Part shown: in pieces, positions 1 to 9,661 of the stretch
How positions within the stretch are numbered: the first letter of the stretch is position 1
Layout of the letters: each line of letters opens with the position of its first letter
Source of the DNA: Flammula alnicola
Taxonomy: Eukaryota > Basidiomycota > Agaricomycetes > Agaricales > Strophariaceae
Length of the DNA: 64,000 nt
Assembly (NCBI GenBank): GCA_015499995.1
Contig: JADNRV010000039.1
Span: forward strand, 300,873-364,872
Reading direction: 5' to 3'
Translations under genes and position numbers: made by a program
Notes under the pieces: generated by a model
Database searches by the model: none
Told to the model about the DNA's origin: nothing
Seen by the model: only the letters and a program-made list of their open reading frames with translations

Positions 1-582
1 CCTTACAGGTAGGTCAAGAAGACTTTATCCGGTCACAACCTCGCAGCGTCGAGGAAACGGAATATCTTGGTCATATCTCACCACTAGCAACGCCTAGAAT
101 TCCAGTAAGCCAGTTGATTGATCGGAAAATTGGAAAGGCAGACAATTGATATGAGCTGCATAGAGAAAAACGAGAACCGAAAGAAACTAAAATTGGCCTC
201 AGTATGGGAAGTTCCGCGGGTAGGACCGTACTTACCTGAATGACCTTCGACACTACTCGATGTTTTCTTGCAACTATACCAGACGTGAGGGCTAGCGACG
301 TACAAGGAAATGTGAACCTTACAATGCCAGATAACGAGCAGGTAATAGCTAGGACATTGAATAAAGTCGCTTGACTCTGAGAGTCTACTTAGCTCTACTA
401 GGAGCGTCGAAGATGTCGAAGATGGGCTGGAGGGTAATTTCTTCGGGTTGGTCTCCCGCCAGGCTCGCTGACGAGAGGGCCGTTGCCTGATTAACAGAGG
501 AAGAGTGAACGAGTCTGCCTCCCTGTACCCCACGGCAGGCAGAAGACAGAGCTCTAGTACGTTTCGCGGTCAAAGTCGACAT
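1..582 (-). CDS. Unrecognised gene, 5' part, running off the left edge
   Basis: A minus-strand frame opens with ATG at 582 and reads about 65 codons, rich in Ser and Ala, ending near an Ile-Phe-Asp-Ile-Phe-Asp stretch. The frame then shifts, as expected at a short intron. A good donor (GTAAGT) is visible on the minus strand near 235, directly after a Val-Glu-Gly-His-Ser stretch, so the gene is probably multi-exon and continues below position 1. I do not recognise the product. Exon borders are not secure and only the start region looks convincing. Confidence 0.3.
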
Positions 583-1174
583 ATCGATGCTAGTTGGAAA
601 AATGAAGGTTCAGAGTAGGTAGCTTGGATGGTCATTGGTGGCTTTATATGTAGCCTATCTCTAGCCATTCTGGGGCAATTTCATGCAACCGCAGTTGCGC
701 TTCGAGGTGCTAGTACCACATGGGTGGGCTTACGACCAAAGGTGGAAAGGTGTACACAGAGAAATGTCTGTAACGGGTACTGACATTGCATCAGATCACC
801 AGCAGCGCAGTTGTTGTGAGAGCATTGTGATTTTGGCAGCTGCCCTGCCCTCGTCCATTCTCCTACACATATTCTGTCTCATTTACTTCGGATATATGCC
901 TCATAATAAACCTATACCATGCATCTCACTATACCTACCAGCACAATTTGTTTTGCGTGTACATTAATGTCTGTACTTGTTTTTCTGTCGTCTCAATTCC
1001 CCACCTATCGTTGTTACTGTGTACTACTGCTTTCAAAAATGGACACTATATTCGTTCAATCTGCATCAACTATCCGTCTGATATTGGCTCCCAAAATATT
1101 ATTGTTACAAGATCTGAAATCCTCCTTGGCTCATTCTAATTCATGTCGTTTGGATATCCATTGCAAGCAGTATA
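583..1174. other. Intergenic, nothing recognised
   Basis: About 590 bp between the start of the minus-strand gene at 582 and the stop codon of the E(z) gene at 1175. Short open frames on the plus strand have no recognisable motifs. I see no repeat or RNA gene here. Confidence 0.4.
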
Positions 1175-3932
1175 TCAGTGATCTCTCCAGTAGTTGGGTC
1201 CATAGTCCAAAGTCAGCTCCGTGTTCGGTCTGATATCTGTCACTTCACGATTTCGAATGGGGGCAGGAAAGGAATTACATTCCAAAATTTCAGTTTGTAT
1301 AACTTCCAAACGAGTCATTGAGCGCTAAGTGGTACTTACGTGCGCATATGACGATCCGGTGGACACCGTTCACGTGCAGAGCTACATATGATCATGCCAT
1401 CCAATTATCCTGTAGTAAGTCAAGGTCTAAAGTGAGGCAGAAGTGCTTGGTACTTACGCGATGCTTTGCAGTTGGGCTCTGTAGAGTGATTCAGGTACCG
1501 CATCTCATTCCCTATGTCCCACGAATCCAGGAGGACACCCGGCGCATTTGCTTTTATGTTATCCTTTGTAAGGTCAAAGGTATAGTTGAGGCCAGTGTGT
1601 TTTTGCATCCTGAAAGCGATGAGCATTTCCGAATCAGATCCGCCACAATGAGAGCAGACGCTCACGGTCCTAGATAGCTTTCAATGTTGTCTGCGGTCAT
1701 CTCTCCAGTATATTCTGTCGAGAAAGTGAGTGATTGATGAGGGGTGATAGTGAAGCAGTTAGGATGTGACTGACCTCCGATATAAGATCCTTTGCGAATA
1801 TCACTAGTAGCGAAGGCGCCTAATCCAAAGGGACTTTCTTGGATACGAATTTTCTAGATAAATAACAAACATGTTGGTACGGTGAGCGGAGGAAATGTTT
1901 AAAGGTATACCACGAAGCGGCCCTTCTGTAGATCCGTATTTTGACATTTCGCCTCATGGGCGCCTAAGACTTGCAACTTAATACATAAAGAATATCGCTG
2001 AAAACCAATGGGAAACTTGCTTCTGATTACCGGAGTGGGTGTATTAGAACGGAAGCTAGAACATGAACGTGAAGCATTAATACTTACCGGGCATCGCATC
2101 CTCTACACAGCTCCGGATCGCACTCCCGGTTAAGTCTCCTGCACTCGCAGCTCCTCGGATCGACACAGCACGGCGTGGATTTGTTGCCACGGTGGCCGCA
2201 TTTGCAGCCCTTATACCTGATCTCACCTAGTAGTAGATTCATAGTTGTGGCATCTTGCTTTTTTGACATTTCGACAGAAAACACTTACATTTCTTCGAAC
2301 ATCGGCAGCTGCGCTGACACCGCTGTCTGTTGTGATAGCAAGGACAGTCGGAGAACTGGTTGCACGCGCCGAGGTGATAGCAGGGGTCCACTCTAATCCG
2401 TTGATAAACGGTGTGAATCGTAACAATGGTCGGATAGAGAGAAACTTACGCGGTGATCAGTACGTCTTCTGTGTCTTCCACTAAATAACAGAAGGTTTGT
2501 GAGAAATTGTTTTATATGGTAAATTAGTGACTGACAGAATAGGATTTTTTTCAATGACACACGGCTGTCCTCGCGATCGCCAGTGGCTATGTCTTCGTCT
2601 TTGAAGAAATTTAAGCGTTCTATATACATCTTCATGGTTAAGTTGAGATAAAATTTATTACGAGTATAGTGGAGATTAATACCTCTACGCATGACTTTCT
2701 GCAGATAACAGCCAAATCGCAGGGACTGGCATCTGGAGCGAGCTTCATGACACTTTTGAAAAGAGAACTGTCAGCTTTGTCCCAATGATTATTAGTCTGC
2801 CAGCGAAATGTGAGCTCATCCGATGAGATACCATACTAAGCGAATTTGTACCGTGTTCATATTATCTGGCTCTATGGATTTGTAACAGTTCTTTTTGCAC
2901 GGCGTTCCTCCCGCCGATTTTACCATGTCCGCTGTGAGCGTAGGTTTTGGAGGAAAGACGGGGTTGATGACTTTATGGATGCCGCAGGACGTATGCAGGC
3001 AGTTCAGGTTTGGACAGAAGGATGTCAAATCCTTGGTGACATTTTCGTAGAGATCGAGATCTGGATCGACCCAGTTGGTGCGGAGATGCTGCAGCTCGTT
3101 CGTCTGTGAACCCGGCCACCAGGCGTAATCGCTATCAATGGATAAGAGAGATAGAAAGGAATATGCTTTCTGGAGTCCTTACCGTTGGGCAGAATTCCAT
3201 ATCAATCCTTTGCTATTGGTTTCTCGCAGTCGAAAGGTCAAAATATCGAGATGGTCAATCTCGTCAAAGGAGAAATTATGTTTGAAGTGAAGACGACGAG
3301 CGACTTCGATCTGTATCATTTCCACTAACAATAAACTTTTTAGATCACGGAGAGAGATATCATAAAGATCCACGGTTTGAATACTGACAATCGGGATCTG
3401 GGAAATCGTTCTGCCACATAAAATCTTCGAAGTGAATGAGGTACCCCTCGAGGTCAAAATCTTGATCGTCAGCGAAAGGAGCGAATCGCGCCCGCACATG
3501 CGGTTCCCCGATAACGTTTTTAGATGATGGTGTGCAGGCGCTATATCGCGGGTACGGTGACATGGCACCCACAATTAAAGGCTCGCATGAAACTGTTGTT
3601 GTATAACGTTTATAGTCGCCAGGTTCAATGTCCACAATCGTGAACCGCTCTGAGTCCTCATTTCCTGCTGCAGAAGTGTTTCGATAGTTATCAGTCCGAG
3701 GCTCAGGAAGGGGTGATGGTCGAACAAAAGGTTCTCTAGAGAGCCGAGAGAGGGTCGATAAACAATGTTCTTGTTCCCAGACATAGAATTCTTTCCAGAG
3801 ATCGCGATATACACGATAAGCTGTTTCGTTGCGCTCATCGACCTCCTCAAGCCGTTGGAAGTCGTCTTCAAGTTGGTCTTCAGATGGACTTGCAGGAGGC
3901 GGCGATCCAAGCGTCTCGTCTTCCGAATCCAT
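1175..3932 (-). CDS. E(z)/EZH2-type histone H3 lysine-27 methyltransferase (PRC2 catalytic subunit)
   Basis: Multi-exon minus-strand gene starting at ATG 3932 (MDSEDETLG) and ending at TGA 1175-1177. The N-terminal part is acidic. A Cys-rich segment (CPNLNCLHTSCGIH, later CKKNCYKS) lies at about 2850-3030. The CXC pre-SET cluster is at about 2100-2250 (CKCGHRGNKSTPCC, then RRLNRECDPELCRGC). SET pieces follow: SPFGLGAFATSDIRKG, GEMT, NYTFDL, then GNEMRYLNHSTEPNC, VNGVHRIVICA and finally ELTLDYGPNYW. The order CXC-SET with no post-SET cluster is the E(z)/KMT6 architecture, which trimethylates H3K27 within PRC2 in the nucleus. Introns are short with canonical donors, for example GTCAGT near 3385 and GTAAGTACC near 1459. 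The SET core motifs look intact. Exact borders of the middle exons (2300-2820) are uncertain. It shares a ~375-bp divergent promoter with the gene at 4307. Confidence 0.9.
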
Positions 3933-4306
3933 TTTATCGCCAAGCCTATTAAAAAGCAAGCAGATCCACAGGAGTCTCGAGGCTGAGCGCTGAGCTCCGA
4001 GTAAGAGAACAAAGAAACAAGCGAACAAAGAAACAAGCGGCGACAGAGCACCCTGGCATATTGATAATCCGAACTTTACATAAGCATTTTCCAGAACATT
4101 CTTGTATTGCCAAGTCCATAAAAAATCGATATTTTTCGTAAAGTCCATGAACTCGCTGGAGTCACATGTCCCGCCTTTGTCATCGCCGCTGCTGGCAAAC
4201 AACTTCCAAACAACACGTCTCGCCAGTCGCGTGAATCCCAGTCGCGTCCTCTGTTGCCTTTTCCTATCTCCGCGAAACCCCCGAACCAACGCTAGCTCAC
4301 CGCTCG
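3933..4306. promoter_or_regulatory. Divergent intergenic region between E(z) and the GRF-like gene
   Basis: 374 bp separate two start codons pointing away from each other (3932 minus, 4307 plus), so both promoters must lie here. I see no clear TATA box. A long open minus-strand frame crosses this stretch, but it is upstream of the natural MDSEDE start and probably not coding. Confidence 0.45.
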
Positions 4307-6076
4307 ATGGACGCCCTTGGAGATTTTGACCCGGCGTTGTACATGCCATGTCCGAGACCCATAGTCGACGGAATACCAACCGAGCGGTGCAACAACATTA
4401 TTCCCAAGGACATTGTATGTACGGGTGCCAACCGCGGCAAACGGTATCGTAAGGTGAGTCTCAAATGTTCTTACATTTATTCAGGGATGACTGGATGGTT
4501 GTTTAAGTGTGAATCCTGCGGATATTTTGCTTGGTGGCCATTCGAAAACCATCGCGGGTCCATGTCTTCAAGTCCGACACGGCTCAGCGCTGAGAGAAAC
4601 CCGCCCTGGCACGATTCACCGCGCATGGGCTCATCGCCCTTTGTGTTTCCAGGTAGCAACCAAGCGACAACACCTTCACGCGAATCCTTTGCATCCCACA
4701 TTGACCCGGCCCTTCAAGGCGCTTCTCTGTCACATCCTGCCAGTCCCCGGCCTGGGCCTTCGACGACAACGCTCTTTTCTACAAAACAATCGACGACTCG
4801 GACCGCACAACAACAGATTCTACCAAAGGGGAAGATACGCTGCACCGCGAGCTCGTGCAGTCGCCAGGGTACGGTCTCATGCACGAAGAAGATGTGCAAG
4901 ACATGCTGCTCGAGGGAGAGCGGCGTTTGCGTTTACAAAGGACACAACAACGGTCTTCGCCCCGTCTCTACCTCTGATGATCCACTTCACATGCCGCGGC
5001 CCCTCCCAGCATTGCCCCTGCTCCTTCCGACACCTGCAAACACAACGCTCGCCAGCACACAACCTTCGTTCCCTCTTGGTGGCTCAGGTGTTTCTCAGGC
5101 TGGAGAAGAACTCCACCCATTTCATTTCGGAAAGCCAGTTCCTCCACTACTTGCCGCTGATTACAACCGACGACGTCAGCAGCGAGAGCTTCGACAGGAA
5201 TCCGAGGCGTCTCGTGCTGAAAACGAACGCCGCATCAAACATGCTGTCCTCCTTGTATCCTACCTCTCTGACGAAGCTACGCCGGCTTTTCTACCCTTAC
5301 AAGACATCAAAACTGGGCCAACACTCAATCTTGGGCACTTTCCGCATCTTCGCAGTCAACTAGGGGTCAATGGTGACGAGATACTCGAGCTCTATGTTTC
5401 TGGTGCTAATGGTAAATTCTGGATCCCGACACTGGACTACTCTATGACTGTCAAAACCGACGAGAAGATTTTCGTTCGACGGAAAGGCATTACAACGGCA
5501 CAACATCCGTCAACGTTGGTTGATCCACTGGTGTTTTCACGGTCAGCTGTCTCTAGCCCAAGTCCTCGGACACCTCATAAACGTACCCGTGACTTGGATT
5601 CGCCGCCTGGCTCCTCGCCGCTTGCGAAACGCAGTTGTATTGATCTCACAATAGGCCCTGCTCTGAATTCTCCCTGCCCTGTTCTTCCTGCATCATCGGT
5701 CGTCTCTGTTCCTCCTGCCTCTATTGCCCCACCCTCCAGCGGATTAGATGACTTGATCTCTGACCAACTTTGGGTATTAGGGTCTGTCCTGACGCCGTCT
5801 CAGCTCGGGATTAAGTGGCCGCAAAAAATATATGCGCGTGACATGGCGCAAGCTTTCGCCTTTCTTGAAGACCAGGCAGATGCTGGTGACCTTCCTGACC
5901 GCTTCGCACGGGTTTTCAACGGCATGCCATGGAAACCATCGACATATCACCTCAACCGACGCTTTTGGGCTGGCCTTCCGGAGAATATCAAACAAGAGGC
6001 GCGCACCCTTCCACGCACCCATGACGCTGGCCTTTGGACTGTTTGGAGAAAGGGTAAACCTGGCTGGAACTGTTAA
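4307..6076 (+). CDS. GRF-like zinc-finger protein, function unknown
   Basis: The frame from ATG 4307 to TAA 6076 is open throughout (589 codons), but it contains a likely 54-nt in-frame intron at 4454-4507 (GTGAGT..TTTAAG). Removing it joins RGKRYRK to CESCGYFAWWP. That gives a GRF-type zinc-finger pattern (ERCNN...G.NRGKRY..C..CGYFAW), a class that binds single-stranded nucleic acid or acts in protein contacts. A second Cys-rich patch follows (CTASSCSRQGTVSCTKKMCKTCC). Next come a Pro/Ser-rich linker, a basic stretch KRTRD...LAKRSC, and a compact tryptophan-containing C-terminus (FNGMPWKP, FWAGLP, LWTVWRKGK). Role not known. It is divergent from the E(z) gene. Confidence 0.65.
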   Translation: MDALGDFDPALYMPCPRPIVDGIPTERCNNIIPKDIVCTGANRGKRYRKVSLKCSYIYSGMTGWLFKCESCGYFAWWPFENHRGSMSSSPTRLSAERNPPWHDSPRMGSSPFVFPGSNQATTPSRESFASHIDPALQGASLSHPASPRPGPSTTTLFSTKQSTTRTAQQQILPKGKIRCTASSCSRQGTVSCTKKMCKTCCSRESGVCVYKGHNNGLRPVSTSDDPLHMPRPLPALPLLLPTPANTTLASTQPSFPLGGSGVSQAGEELHPFHFGKPVPPLLAADYNRRRQQRELRQESEASRAENERRIKHAVLLVSYLSDEATPAFLPLQDIKTGPTLNLGHFPHLRSQLGVNGDEILELYVSGANGKFWIPTLDYSMTVKTDEKIFVRRKGITTAQHPSTLVDPLVFSRSAVSSPSPRTPHKRTRDLDSPPGSSPLAKRSCIDLTIGPALNSPCPVLPASSVVSVPPASIAPPSSGLDDLISDQLWVLGSVLTPSQLGIKWPQKIYARDMAQAFAFLEDQADAGDLPDRFARVFNGMPWKPSTYHLNRRFWAGLPENIKQEARTLPRTHDAGLWTVWRKGKPGWNC

Positions 6077-6193
6077 GTGTTTTCTTTTTGTAGCTTTCAT
6101 GTTTGCTTTGTCTGTCCATTTTGATTTGTAGACCGTTAAATAGTTATACAGTAGGAAGTTGTAATATACATAGTAGTGTCAATCAAAGTTAAT

Positions 6194-8491
6194 TTATGAA
6201 TTATATCGAAGTCCAGGAACATAGCTCGGGAGGTGACCCTCTTTCTCTAGCTTGGCCTTGAGGACACGGTTCTTCCGCATAATTAATTCGTCCAGTAAGA
6301 AATTATACCGATCAGCCTTCATCTCTCGAAGAATTGCATGATAGCCACCAAGCCAAACATTCAGCTGCTCGCATTTGGACGAGTTGAAGTACCAGGTCCC
6401 ATCATCGTTGAGAAGTTCCAGAAAGAGTCGCGGATTACAGTGCTCACGGCATATAATGTCTGTCCGACTATGTTTGCAATCATAGTGAAAGGCGTCGACA
6501 GGAAAGCCCACAGATTTCAAAATCGGGTCTTTCTGGGAGTGTAGGTGATTGTAGACGCCGCAGCAATTGTCGTATATGAAAAATTCGGGCATGGATCCTG
6601 GTACTCGGAAAACCTTCTTAAGAAAAGCCTATCATCGCGTGTCAATATTTATGTTAGTAAGAGTCAGGCAACGGAAAAGCCTACCACAGTCTGGGGAACC
6701 GTCTCTGAACCAAAGAAAGTGGCACGCGCAACAATCATTCCACATGGGCGTGCCATGATCTGTTCGTTGTGAGTTTGGCGGCGTCCGAAGCGAGCGGTAA
6801 CACGATGAATTCCAGAGTCGGGCTTCTGCGCGCATGTTGCGCCTTCTGACGATGGGTCAACAGGAATAGCAGTCTCTTCGATCCCTTTATCCAGTGCTTC
6901 TCCATCATTTTGGAGAGATTTGGTGACGTCTTCATCTGGTGGAGTAGCGACTGTCGTTCTTTGAAGCTGTGGACGCAGTTGGAAATTTGCGGCATTTCGA
7001 CGTTTTCGTGTTATTTCAAGTTGGCGGTGAGTGGGCTCGTTGCAAGTGAGGTATCCTGCTGAGACTTCTTGTTCACAGCGTTCGACCGCACACACCTTTA
7101 ACCGGTGTTGATGACCTGGACAAAATCTATCTCGCTTGATGTTTGCCAATGGTTCTGTGCAGTGAGCGACACTGCAGCAGGGGTGCGTGATAGTAACTCC
7201 ATCGCAAATTGCAGCCCGAGTCATATCTGAATGGACTTTGAGCTAATGAGCATAGATAACAAACAAGGACTTACCAACAGGTTGATCTGCATCATCGAAG
7301 GTAAATCGTACGCACTTCTCGCAATAATGCGCCCACTCAGGTTGACCTTCATCCTCGAACAACTTGTTGCGCTCCCGGATTGGCTCTGACAGTCGGTCTT
7401 TCTGTTTGGATCCATGGGGTACCACCAGGGTTTTTCCTTCGTGTTCGTAATGTTCCAGGATGGCGAGGTGACTTATACCATTCCAGATGAGCTCAGAACG
7501 TAACTCGAAGCTGAAGTCCCACTCCTTTGGGTGATTTTCCATCTTCGACAGCGACCTGTTGTACACCTCGGCGCAATTCGTAGCAGAGGTCCTGTTGCAT
7601 TGTATCAGTGATCTATTCATTGCATGGACATGTTAAAAATCACAAAGACTGACCACGAAATAAGCATCAAGTTCATGAACATATTGACGACCTCTCGTGC
7701 AACAAATTGATGCTTCCCGACTTCGATTGCATCCGGAACGCCAGGATAGTATGTCCGGACATGATTTGAGACAGAGTAGTTGTTGTGGTAGGTAGTATTA
7801 CATGCTTTCAAAATAAAAGTAGCGTAAAAACCCTTTACATGCACTCAAGGTAATAATCTTCTTACAAGGACAAATCAATTTATAATGGTAGGTCGCACAC
7901 GCGCCATCTTCGAGTGTAAAAAGAACAACCTTTCGGCCAGCTTTTGTGGTTTTGCGAAGGAGCTCATTGTCCTTGGCGCACAGAGGATTTGTGCACTTGA
8001 GAATTGGTGGATATAGTGAGCGAGAGGCTAAGTTTAAATACTGTGAGTTGAGCGCCATGGTTACGATGCTTCAAGAACTCACCAAGGCTATGGTCTTTGC
8101 CATGCATGTGGAAAATTCTTGCATCGGCAGCAGAGGAATGGAGATTAGGATCATACATCCATATCGTCCTTTTGAAAGCATCCCAGCACCCTTTAACAAA
8201 CTCATCATCGAGGTCCAAAGCACCGCCCAGAAATTCGTGAACAACATCAGGTAGCACTTCAGGTGCTTCAGCGTGGTTGTAGTTGGATTTCTGTGAGTGG
8301 ATGATGTCGCGTTTCAGGGACGCCGTTATACGGATAAACCGAATTGCCTTATCCATGGTGGAAGCCCAGGATAGTTGGATAGAAGTTCGTGAATGCGCTG
8401 CATAGTAAGGTCCTCCATTGCGGGTAGGCTCAAAGTATAGTATTTCGTGAGGGGAGATAGGTGTCGCGGCGTATTCTACAGGAAGACGCAT
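6194..8491 (-). CDS. KDZ-superfamily transposase with CxC5 and CxC6 cysteine clusters
   Basis: Multi-exon minus-strand gene from ATG 8491 (MRLPVEYAATP) to a stop at 6194. A CxC5-like cluster reads LKCTNPLCAKDNELL, then KLICPCKKIITL. A CxC6-like cluster reads CCSVAHCTEPL, then RFCPGHQH, then VERCEQEVSAGYLTCNEPTH. The catalytic region has RPCGMIVARATFFGSE, then FFIYDNCCGVYNHL, FPVDAFHYDCKHSRTD and CREHCNP, and ends with KCEQLNVWLGGYHAILREM. These motifs match the KDZ (Kyakuja-Dileera-Zisupton) DNA transposases of basidiomycetes, whose RNase-H-fold domain cuts and joins transposon ends. All segments can be connected with short GT..AG introns and I saw no internal stop, so the copy may be functional. 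Element termini were not located. The start codon lies 16 bp from an hAT MITE. Confidence 0.85.
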
Positions 8492-8507
8492 TGGCGCGTT
8501 CGAACGC

Positions 8508-8811
8508 TAGGGTTGGGTAAAAAACCCTAGGTTTTTTACCAAAACGTTTTTTACCGGTATTTTACCGGTAAATTACCAGGTAAATTACCCCCCCTGGCGG
8601 CAGGTCTGTGAGGTTTTTTACTGCATGGCCACGTGCTATATATGAGCCACGCAGGTGGCGAATTTTTTTTTAAAAGCCTTACGAAAATCAAATCACGTGA
8701 TGGTAAATTACCGGTAAAATACTGGTAAATTACCTGTCCCTCTCACAGAAAAAATTTTCGAGGTAAATTACTGGTAAATTACACCCCCTGGAGGTTTTTT
8801 ACCCAACCCTA
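8508..8811. mobile_element. hAT-type MITE with 8-bp target duplication
   Basis: A 304-bp non-coding element with 19-bp perfect terminal inverted repeats TAGGGTTGGGTAAAAAACC, flanked by the 8-bp direct repeat TCGAACGC (8500-8507 and 8812-8819). The interior carries many copies of GGTAAATTACC-like and ACCGGTAAAT-like motifs in both orientations. An 8-bp duplication and TAGGG tips fit the hAT superfamily. No transposase is encoded. Confidence 0.92.
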
Positions 8812-9034
8812 TCGAACGCGTTGGCAGTCACGTGCTCATCACCCTCAACATCTCGTGACTACACTAACTCCATGAACTCCATGGATTTCGATCATGGATT
8901 TGGCAAAACAGAAATGCTCTCCCATTTTCTGACAAAAGGCGTGATAGAAACAGGACTACTTGCTTGCTACCCTCTATTTGTGACGAATATCCGACGTCAG
9001 ATTTAGTCTCCCTAAGCTGACCTAATAATACTGA

Positions 9035-9230
9035 CGAGCCGTCTGACCCGTGCTTCGCACGGGCGTGCCGTTGGCCTAGATGTGGAACGGCAGAGAGACG
9101 TGACTTGTTTGTCTGTGATCAATTGTGACAGGTGTTTGTCTGTCACGTGAGAAAGTCCCTCTTCGATTTATAGTATAGACAGGTGTTTGTCTGTCACGTG
9201 AGAAAGTCCCTCTTCGATTTATAGTATAGA
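9035..9230 (-). mobile_element. Helitron-like non-autonomous element (copy 1)
   Basis: Read on the minus strand, it opens with TCTATACTATAAATC at 9230. It ends with a GC-rich hairpin (CCCGTGCGAAGCACGGG), eight spacer bases, then CTCG followed by T. A TC start, a 3' hairpin and a CTRR-like end next to T are Helitron features, though CTCG departs from CTRR. No Rep/helicase coding is present. The 5' part is internally duplicated (51-bp repeat). Confidence 0.55.
9127..9228. repeat. 51-bp tandem direct repeat, two copies
   Basis: Units 9127-9177 and 9178-9228 appear identical. Each contains GTCTGTCACGTGAGAAAG and ends in TATAGTATA, that is, the complement of the Helitron-like 5' tip. The duplication therefore repeats the element's start. 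Confidence 0.9.
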
Positions 9231-9234
9231 TAGA

Positions 9235-9394
9235 CTAGCCGCTCGGCCCGGCTTCGCCGCGCCAGCGTCGGGCACAAAGGCTAGCCTCCAGCCAATCAGA
9301 ATGCTCAGTTGACCCCCGTGGAAAACGGCGGCGGAGCCAATCAGTTGTCGGCCCGTGGGAATGCCAAGACACCTATGTCATTTATTAGTATAGA
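9235..9394 (-). mobile_element. Helitron-like non-autonomous element (copy 2)
   Basis: On the minus strand, 160 bp begin at 9394 with TCTATACTAATAAATG. They end with a hairpin around CGGCGAAGCCG, a short spacer and CTAG at 9235. The flanking bases are A on the 5' side and T on the 3' side, the A^T insertion site expected of Helitrons. It abuts copy 1 with four bases between them and shares the tip sequence, so both belong to one family. Confidence 0.65.
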
Positions 9395-9661
9395 TGATAG
9401 TCGATCAGTAACATATAAGGTATGCTTAAATTTGCCGGACCTGTAGTGGGTGGGTCCATTCGGTCATCTCGGCTACAAATCGTTGCTTTTTCAACATCAC
9501 GTGCAGATTGCGTGCTCATCTAATCTAATATTCCTGCGCATGTTATCTTATCTTGCACAACTTAGCTATTGCTCCGATGGTTTCAGGCTGTCTCAGTTTG
9601 CTTTACTGTAAAAAATTGTGTACTTCGGCAACGTTTAGAATTAAATACTTTTCTTCCTCTC

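Noticed and set aside
3933..4379. Longer E(z) reading frame starting at 4379
   Set aside because: The added residues are hydrophobic and low in conservation, they overlap the divergent gene's start, and MDSEDETLG at 3932 is a natural acidic start.
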